A program made the position numbers and the translations under genes. A DNA stretch of 10,058 bases from JANXQE01 sp035651635 (lineage in GTDB: Bacteria > Verrucomicrobiota > Verrucomicrobiia > Limisphaerales > UBA8199), in NCBI GenBank assembly GCA_035651635.1, contig DASRFK010000131.1:1-10058 (forward strand). Direction: 5' to 3'. The notes under the pieces were generated by a model that saw only the letters and a program-made list of their open reading frames with translations, had not been told where the DNA came from and ran no database searches. Positions 5,949 to 10,058 of this stretch are shown here, piece by piece. Within the stretch, counting starts at the first letter, position 1. Each line of letters starts with the position of its first letter.

Positions 5949-6458
5949 ATGCGTTTACACGATCTCAAACCACGACCCGGGGCCAAACACCGCCGCAAGC
6001 GTCTCGGCCAGGGCGAATCCACCGGCCACGGCAAAACCAGCGGACGCGGCGGCAAGGGCCAAACCGCCCGCTCCGGCAGTTCGATTCGCATCGGGTTCGA
6101 AGGCGGTCAGATGCCTCTGATCCGGCGCATTCCCAAGCGCGGGTTTAACAACACGCGCCACGGCACGCGCTATGTCCCGGTAAATCTGGATTCTCTCAAT
6201 CAATTTGACGACGGCGCTCGGGTTGATGAAGCCGCGCTGCGCTCGGTTGGCCTGGCGAATGGCCGTTCCGACGGTGTCAAGATTCTCGGCGGCGGAGAGT
6301 TGAGCAAAAAACTAACCGTCAGCGCCCATGCTTTTAGCGCTTCGGCGAAAACCAAGATCGAAGCCAAAGGTGGTTCTTGCGAACTGATCGCGCCCAAAAC
6401 CGCGGCCCCGCGCAAATCCGCCGAGCACGCCAAGTCCAAGTCGACAAAAGCAAAGTAA
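5949..6458 (+). CDS. rplO: 50S ribosomal protein L15, with basic C-terminal tail
   Basis: 169 residues (E. coli 144). L15 is a late-assembly protein whose long N-terminal arm threads through 23S rRNA. The arm is evident: RLHDLKPRPGAKHRRKRLGQGESTGHGKTSGRGGKGQTARSGS, then FEGGQMPLIRRIPKRGF. The globular domain ends with KILGGGELSKKLTVSAHAFSASAKTKIEAKGGSCELI. A Lys/Ser/Ala tail of ~25 residues follows. There is no Shine-Dalgarno. The 57-nt spacer after rpsE is too short for rpmD (L30), which normally sits here, so L30 is absent from this locus. Confidence 0.97.
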   Translation: MRLHDLKPRPGAKHRRKRLGQGESTGHGKTSGRGGKGQTARSGSSIRIGFEGGQMPLIRRIPKRGFNNTRHGTRYVPVNLDSLNQFDDGARVDEAALRSVGLANGRSDGVKILGGGELSKKLTVSAHAFSASAKTKIEAKGGSCELIAPKTAAPRKSAEHAKSKSTKAK

Positions 6459-6461
6459 GTT

Positions 6462-6536
6462 CAATGAACGATCCCGTTGACCCGCAGCTTGAGCGCCTGA
6501 ACCTTCCGTTCAGGCCTTGTTCATTGCGCTCAGCTG
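6462..6536 (+). other. Nested and overlapping inverted repeats in the rplO-secY spacer
   Basis: Three complementary pairs occur within 75 nt. GCCTGAAC (6495-6502) pairs with GTTCAGGC (6508-6515) around the loop CTTCC. CAATGAAC (6462-6469) pairs with GTTCATTG (6519-6526) outside it. CAGCT+GAGCGC (6485-6489, 6491-6496) can pair with GCGCTC+AGCTG (6526-6531, 6532-6536), competing with the second pair. No U-run follows the inner hairpin, so an intrinsic terminator is unlikely. The arrangement allows alternative folds and could be a leader element for secY; function unknown. Confidence 0.45.
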
Positions 6537-6541
6537 GATTA

Positions 6542-6591
6542 TCGGGTTTCGGATTTCGGGCTTCTCTCGGCCTTCGGGTTTCGGATTTCGG
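6542..6591 (+). repeat. Intergenic TTCGGATTTCGG repeat, two 18-bp copies
   Basis: TCGGGTTTCGGATTTCGG occurs at 6542-6559 and again, identically, at 6574-6591, a 32-bp period. The 14 bases between (GCTTCTCTCGGCCT) are pyrimidine-rich with a further CGG. Within each copy TTTCGG is itself repeated. The base pattern differs sharply from the flanking genes. It resembles short dispersed intergenic repeats that I associate with verrucomicrobial genomes, but that association is from memory and cannot be checked here. It lies directly upstream of the secY ATG (6607), leaving no Shine-Dalgarno. Confidence 0.7.
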
Positions 6592-6606
6592 CCTTTCTTA
6601 ACCGCC

Positions 6607-8019
6607 ATGCTTGCCGCCATTGCCAATACGTTTAGTAATTGCTTCAAGATCCCCGAGCTCAAGTCGCGGATCCTGTTTACCTTTATGTTGCTGGCGATCT
6701 GCCGGCTCGAAGCGATCATCCGCATTCCCGGTTTGAACGGGAATGTGCTCGCCGAATTTTTCAAAACGCATGCCGCCCAGGGGGCTTCGGTGCTGGGGAT
6801 GTACAGCCTGTTTACGGGCGGCGCGCTGGAACGCTGCGCCATCGGCTCGCTCGGGATCATGCCGTACATCAGCGCGACCATTATCATTCAATTGCTCACG
6901 GCGGTGGTGCCGCAGTTGAGCAAATTGGCGCGCGAAGAAGGCGGCCGCACCAAGATTATCCAGTACGGTCGGTACCTGACCGTCCTGCTTTGCGTGGGCC
7001 AGGGTTTTGTGATGGCCCTGGGTTGGGAAAACCCGGACAAAATCCCGGGCTTCCAGGGGATCGGCCAATTGCTTTACTCGACCGATCACCTTTGGTGGTA
7101 CCGGATTCAGACGACGGTGATGCTCACCACCGGGACGATGCTGCTGATGTGGCTGGGGGAACAAATCACTGACCGTGGGATCGGCAATGGCGTCTCTCTG
7201 ATTATCACCATCGGCATTTTGGCAAGGCTTCCCCAGGCGGTGGTCTCGCTCAAGGACATGTTTTTCCCAAGTGGCGGCGCGCCCGCTTCGTTCAATATCG
7301 GTCACGCAGCTGCGCTGGTCTTGTTGTTAGCCGGGGTGATTGCCGGCGTAATCGCCATTACCCAGGCACAGCGTAAAGTGCCGGTGCAGTACGCCCAGCG
7401 CGCGGTTGGACGCAAGATCTACCAGGGCCAGACCTCGTTTATGCCATTGCGTGTCAATTACGCCGGCGTGATGCCCATCATTTTTGCCCAGGCGATCCTG
7501 ATGTTCCCTCAAAAGTTTTTCGACTTTCTGTATGGGATCCTGGCCAACAGCACTGCTCCCGGGGCTGCGCTGATTGCCAGTTTCAGTCACAAGTTATCGG
7601 GGTTGTTGCTCGAACGCTCGTACTTTTACCTGACCATTTACGCGTTGATGATCCTGTTTTTCTCGTATTTCTGGGTGGCCACTCAGTTCAACGAACTGCA
7701 GATCGCCGATGACCTGAAGAAGAACGGCGGCTACATTCCCGGCGTGCGTCCCGGACAAGCCACCAGCGACTACCTGCATAATGCCATGAGCCGCATCACG
7801 CTGGCGGGGGCGATTTTCCTTACCGTGATCGCCATCATTCCGATCGTGATGTACAATCAAATGCAGATCCCTTACCAGGTCGCCCAGTTTTTCGGCGGCA
7901 CCAGCATGCTGATCCTGGTGGGCGTGCTCCTGGACACGATGCGCCAGATGGAAACGCATCTGCTCATGCGCCATTACGACGGATTCTTGAAAAAGGGCCG
8001 CCTGAAGGGCCGGTTCTAG
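6607..8019 (+). CDS. secY: Protein translocase subunit SecY
   Basis: 470 residues from the ATG at 6607. SecY is the ten-helix inner-membrane pore of the Sec translocon (with SecE and SecG), exporting unfolded proteins with SecA or the ribosome. It starts MLAAIANTFSNCFKIPELKSRILFTFMLLAICRL, the typical N-terminus and first membrane helix. Signatures are GIMPYISATIIIQLLTAVVPQL, WLGEQITDRGIGNGVSL (182-198), PVQYAQR (259-265) in the cytoplasmic loop, FMPLRVNYAGVMPIIFAQAILMFP, and a C-terminal LLMRHYDGFLKKGRLKGR. The frame stays open upstream to a TTG at 6517, but those 30 codons are the intergenic repeat and resemble no SecY N-terminus, so that start is rejected. There is no Shine-Dalgarno before 6607. 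Confidence 0.97.
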   Translation: MLAAIANTFSNCFKIPELKSRILFTFMLLAICRLEAIIRIPGLNGNVLAEFFKTHAAQGASVLGMYSLFTGGALERCAIGSLGIMPYISATIIIQLLTAVVPQLSKLAREEGGRTKIIQYGRYLTVLLCVGQGFVMALGWENPDKIPGFQGIGQLLYSTDHLWWYRIQTTVMLTTGTMLLMWLGEQITDRGIGNGVSLIITIGILARLPQAVVSLKDMFFPSGGAPASFNIGHAAALVLLLAGVIAGVIAITQAQRKVPVQYAQRAVGRKIYQGQTSFMPLRVNYAGVMPIIFAQAILMFPQKFFDFLYGILANSTAPGAALIASFSHKLSGLLLERSYFYLTIYALMILFFSYFWVATQFNELQIADDLKKNGGYIPGVRPGQATSDYLHNAMSRITLAGAIFLTVIAIIPIVMYNQMQIPYQVAQFFGGTSMLILVGVLLDTMRQMETHLLMRHYDGFLKKGRLKGRF

Positions 8020-8058
8020 CATGCTCGCGCTTACTTCAAAGGCGAAGCCCTCCGCTCG

Positions 8059-8832
8059 ATGATCGTTATCAAGAGTGAGCGTGATTTGGAAGCGATGCGG
8101 CCCGCCTGCGCCATCGCCGCTTCGGTTCTGAATGAAGTGGCCGGCTTTATTCAGCCCGGCGTCACGACCAAACAGGTCGATGACTTCGCTGCGGGCCGGA
8201 TCAAGCATTATGGCGCCAAGAGCGCCTTTTTGGGTTATCGGAAGTATCCGTGCCAGATTTGCATTTCCGTCAATGACCAGGTCGTGCACGGGTTGGCGGG
8301 CCCACGACAGCTGAATTTTGGCGACATTGTCAGTTTGGATGTGGGTGTCGTGTATAACGGTTTTATTGGCGATACGGCACGGACTGTGGCGGTGGGCGGT
8401 TGCGGCGTCATGGCGCAGAAACTGATGGATATTACCGAGAAATCCCTCTACGAGGGAATCGCGCAGGCGGTTCCCGGCAAGCGGGTGGTGGATATCTCGC
8501 GCGCGGTCCAAAACTATGTGGAATCCAACGGTTTCAGCATCGTGCGCGAGTTTGTCGGTCATGGGGTGGGCCGGACGATGCATGAAGAGCCGCAGATCCC
8601 CAACTTTGTTGACGGCAAATCATCGCCCAAATTGCGGCCGGGGATGACGATAGCCATCGAGCCGATGGTCAACGCCGGGCAGGCGGCGGTAAAGATCTTA
8701 AAAGATGGCTGGACAGTTGTGACGCAAGATGGTTCATTATCTGCCCATTTTGAGCACACGGTGCTGGTCACCGAGGGCGATCCGGAGATTCTGACATGCC
8801 TCGAGCGGATGCCATCGAAGTTGAAGGTGTAG
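8059..8832 (+). CDS. map: Methionine aminopeptidase, type I
   Basis: 257 residues. It is a cytosolic two-metal peptidase that removes the initiator Met from nascent proteins at the ribosome. The pita-bread fold signature residues are all present: His77 (VVHG), metal ligands Asp94 (SLDVGV), Asp105 (GDTARTV), His168 (GHGVGR), Glu201 (IEPMVNAG) and Glu232 (FEHT). The start MIVIKSERDLEAMR matches the family. There is no Shine-Dalgarno. A 13-codon open frame (8021-8062) ends in TGA overlapping this ATG as ATGA, possibly coupling translation. The 3' end overlaps infA by 37 nt. adk, commonly between secY and map in Gram-positive clusters, is absent. Its place here fits co-expression with translation genes. 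Confidence 0.97.
   Translation: MIVIKSERDLEAMRPACAIAASVLNEVAGFIQPGVTTKQVDDFAAGRIKHYGAKSAFLGYRKYPCQICISVNDQVVHGLAGPRQLNFGDIVSLDVGVVYNGFIGDTARTVAVGGCGVMAQKLMDITEKSLYEGIAQAVPGKRVVDISRAVQNYVESNGFSIVREFVGHGVGRTMHEEPQIPNFVDGKSSPKLRPGMTIAIEPMVNAGQAAVKILKDGWTVVTQDGSLSAHFEHTVLVTEGDPEILTCLERMPSKLKV
8784..8788 (+). promoter_or_regulatory. Shine-Dalgarno of infA inside map
   Basis: GGAGA lies 7 nt before the infA ATG at 8796, within the map codons for Pro-Glu-Ile. It supports the overlapping start and argues against a later infA start. Confidence 0.7.
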
Positions 8833-9011
8833 TTGTGGAAGTGCTACCGAACAAAACCTATCGGGTAGAGCTGCCCAATGGCCACCGGGTAGTCGGTTTT
8901 GTACCGGGCAAAGCGCGCCTGCGGTTTGTGCGCTTTGGGCTCGGTAACAAAGTGAAACTTGAAATGTCGCCCTACGATTTATCGGAAGGCCGGATTGTGA
9001 CGGAACAGTAA
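8796..9011 (+). CDS. infA: Translation initiation factor IF-1
   Basis: 71 residues, exactly the usual length. IF-1 is an S1/OB-fold protein that occupies the A site of the 30S subunit during initiation and assists IF-2 and IF-3. The alignment to E. coli IF-1 is gap-free: AIEVEGVVVEVLPNKTYRVELPNGHRVVGFVPGKAR, FVRFGLGNKVKLEMSPYDLSEGRIV. The start overlaps the end of map by 37 nt in another frame. A GGAGA 7 nt upstream and the full-length N-terminus support this ATG rather than a downstream one. Expression is therefore tied to map. rpmJ follows after 18 nt. Confidence 0.97.
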   Translation: MPRADAIEVEGVVVEVLPNKTYRVELPNGHRVVGFVPGKARLRFVRFGLGNKVKLEMSPYDLSEGRIVTEQ

Positions 9012-9029
9012 ATTTGGTTTGGAAAGAAT

Positions 9030-9143
9030 ATGAAAGTTCGCGCCTCAGTAAAGAAGCTCTGCGAAAACTGCAAGATCGTGCGCCGCAAAGGCGTCATCCG
9101 CGTCATCTGTACCAACGCGCGCCACAAGCAGCGCCAGGGATAA
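9030..9143 (+). CDS. rpmJ: 50S ribosomal protein L36, zinc-binding form
   Basis: 37 residues, the standard length. L36 is the smallest large-subunit protein and binds 23S rRNA near L6 and L16. The sequence MKVRASVKKLCENCKIVRRK continues to GVIRVICTNARHKQRQG. The zinc ligands Cys11, Cys14, Cys27 and His32 are all present, so this is the zinc-binding form, in contrast to the cysteine-poor S14 of the same cluster. GGAAAG (9021-9026) lies 3 nt before the ATG, a close but purine-rich ribosome site. It sits between infA and rpsM as in most bacteria. Confidence 0.97.
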   Translation: MKVRASVKKLCENCKIVRRKGVIRVICTNARHKQRQG

Positions 9144-9181
9144 TCTATCGTCCATTTACACACTAATTCTTCATCCTCTTT

Positions 9182-9577
9182 ATGGCTCGTATCATCGGCG
9201 TTGAAGTTCCTCCCAATAAGCGCATCGACATCGCCCTGCGTTATATCTATGGGATCGGTCCGACCAATTCTCGCGATATCCTGGCCAAGGCCAATATCGA
9301 TCCGAGCATCCGCGCCAAGGACCTGACCGAGCAACAACTGTCCCAGATTGTCCATGCCATTCAGGATGGCAAATATGTCATCGAGGGCGACCTGCGCCGC
9401 GAAATCGGCATGAATCTCAAGCGCCTGCAGGGTATCAAGTGCTACCGAGGCGTGCGCCACTTGCGTGGTTTGCCCGTCCGCGGCCAACGCACGCAAACCA
9501 ATGCCCGTACCCGCAAGGGCCCGCGCAAAACCGTCGGTGTGGTCCGCAGTCCAACCGCCAAAACCGGTATCCATTAA
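9182..9577 (+). CDS. rpsM: 30S ribosomal protein S13
   Basis: 131 residues (E. coli 118). S13 is in the head of the small subunit, forms bridges to the large subunit and touches the P-site tRNA with its basic tail. Visible are ARIIGVEVPPNKRIDIALRYIYGIGPTNSRDIL (helix-two-turn-helix region), EGDLRREIGMNLKRLQGIKCYRGVRHLRGLPVRGQRTQTNARTRKGPRK. A ~13-residue tail (TVGVVRSPTAKTGIH) extends past the usual end. The 38-nt leader is pyrimidine-rich (ACACACTAATTCTTCATCCTCTTT) with no Shine-Dalgarno. Eleven of its bases (ACACTAATTCT, 9160-9170) also occur in the rplX-rplE gap at 2901-2911. Confidence 0.98.
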   Translation: MARIIGVEVPPNKRIDIALRYIYGIGPTNSRDILAKANIDPSIRAKDLTEQQLSQIVHAIQDGKYVIEGDLRREIGMNLKRLQGIKCYRGVRHLRGLPVRGQRTQTNARTRKGPRKTVGVVRSPTAKTGIH

Positions 9578-9606
9578 CCTCCTCCTCATCTTAGTTTACT
9601 AGCCCT

Positions 9607-10058
9607 ATGGCCGACGAAACCAAAAAGAAGCCCGCGCCCAAGAAAGAAACCAAACCAGAAGGCGCACCCGAAAAGGCCGCCGGCAAACCCGCCGGTGAAG
9701 CCGCCCCCGCCAAAGCTCCCAAGAAGGGGCAGGCTGCTCCCGCAGCCGCAGGCGCCCCCGCTCCCGAAGGGGCGCCCGCTGCCGCCGATGCGGCCAAGCC
9801 GGCCGAGGGCGCCGCGCCTGGGGCTCCCGCGGCAGTCGCCGCTCCAACCGCTGCCGAGCTTTTGGCCGATGATCTCGCCGGGAAGAAGATCGTCAAAGCC
9901 AAGGGCGCCAAGAACATCATTACCGGCGTCGCCAATATTTTAGCCACTTTCAATAACACCCAGGTCAGCATCACCGATATGCAAGGCCACGTCATCGCGT
10001 GGTCCAGTGCCGGGCGGGTCGGATTCAAAGGCTCGCGCAAAAGCACCGCCTACGCCGC
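9607..10058 (+). CDS. rpsK: 30S ribosomal protein S11, long N-terminal extension (3' end outside window)
   Basis: The frame is open from ATG 9607 to the window end (150 complete codons). S11 is on the platform of the small subunit near the mRNA exit and the 3' end of 16S rRNA. The conserved core starts around residue 106 (TGVANILATFNNTQVSITDMQGH, then WSSAGRVGFKGSRKSTAYA) and matches E. coli S11 from residue 18. Residues 1 to ~92 are a low-complexity Ala/Pro/Lys/Gly/Glu tail, about 88 residues longer than usual. It ends in LLADDLAGKKIVKAKGAKN. The extension keeps the cluster's GC-ending codon choice. A TTG at 9862 (residue 86) would give normal length but lacks a ribosome site, so the long form is favoured. 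There is no Shine-Dalgarno at 9607; the leader is CCTCCTCCTC-rich. Confidence 0.93.
   Translation, partial: MADETKKKPAPKKETKPEGAPEKAAGKPAGEAAPAKAPKKGQAAPAAAGAPAPEGAPAAADAAKPAEGAAPGAPAAVAAPTAAELLADDLAGKKIVKAKGAKNIITGVANILATFNNTQVSITDMQGHVIAWSSAGRVGFKGSRKSTAYA

Noticed and set aside
6495..6520. GCCTGAAC/GTTCAGGC hairpin as an intrinsic terminator after rplO
   Set aside because: The stem is good but it is followed by CTTGTTCATT rather than a run of T, and the genes continue downstream.
6464..6601. Short plus-strand frame starting MNDPVDPQLERLNL after rplO
   Set aside because: It runs through the inverted repeats and the TTCGGATTTCGG repeat and has no ribosome site. Its first 12 bases match the rpsH start (ATGAACGATCCC), but nothing beyond is similar, so chance is likely.
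7594..8583. Long minus-strand open frame (329 codons) across secY and map
   Set aside because: It is antisense to two certain genes, resembles no family I know, and is rich in His/Asp as expected from the complement of C-ending codons. It is a shadow of GC-rich coding.
9695..9943. Plus-strand Pro/Arg-rich frame (82 codons) overlapping rpsK
   Set aside because: It is an alternative frame of the Ala/Pro/Lys-coding tail of S11; the low-complexity DNA gives open frames by composition.
1..10058. A defence, secretion or mobile system hidden in the cluster
   Set aside because: Every substantial plus-strand frame is a known translation or Sec gene. There are no transposase, integrase, CRISPR-like or toxin-like sequences.

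Overview
The window is an uninterrupted, single-strand (+) ribosomal protein cluster. It runs from the end of the S10 operon through the spc operon into the alpha operon: rpsS(partial)-rplV-rpsC-rplP-rpmC-rpsQ-rplN-rplX-rplE-rpsN-rpsH-rplF-rplR-rpsE-rplO-secY-map-infA-rpmJ-rpsM-rpsK(partial). All 21 genes are recognisable by protein sequence. Together they build both ribosomal subunits, supply the translocon pore (SecY), remove initiator methionine (Map) and supply initiation factor IF-1.

The organism is a G+C-rich bacterium. Several traits point, as inference only, to the Planctomycetes-Verrucomicrobia-Chlamydiae group, most likely Verrucomicrobiota. rpmD (L30) is absent between rpsE and rplO. 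S14 is a short cysteine-poor form. There are low-complexity tails on S5, S11, S17, L5 and L15. Between rplO and secY lies a TTCGGATTTCGG-type intergenic repeat. The secY-map-infA-rpmJ order resembles Gram-positive clusters, but adk is missing.

Layout: 1-2888 holds the end of the S10 operon plus rplN and rplX. 2889-5891 holds rplE to rpsE. 5892-6606 holds rplO and the longest non-coding gap (148 bp), which has nested inverted repeats and a tandem 18-bp repeat. 6607-9143 holds secY, map, infA and rpmJ, with infA starting inside map. 9182-10058 holds rpsM and the 5' part of rpsK, which has an unusual Ala/Pro/Lys-rich N-terminal extension of about 88 residues.

I see no tRNA, rRNA, CRISPR array, transposon, phage gene or clear intrinsic terminator. 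No stretch over 300 bp lacks a gene. This is core housekeeping DNA, and I find no evidence of a new multi-gene system. The points worth a second look are the protein tails, two matched hairpins just upstream of rplE and rplR, the structured rplO-secY spacer, mixed Shine-Dalgarno use, and patches of atypical codon usage.
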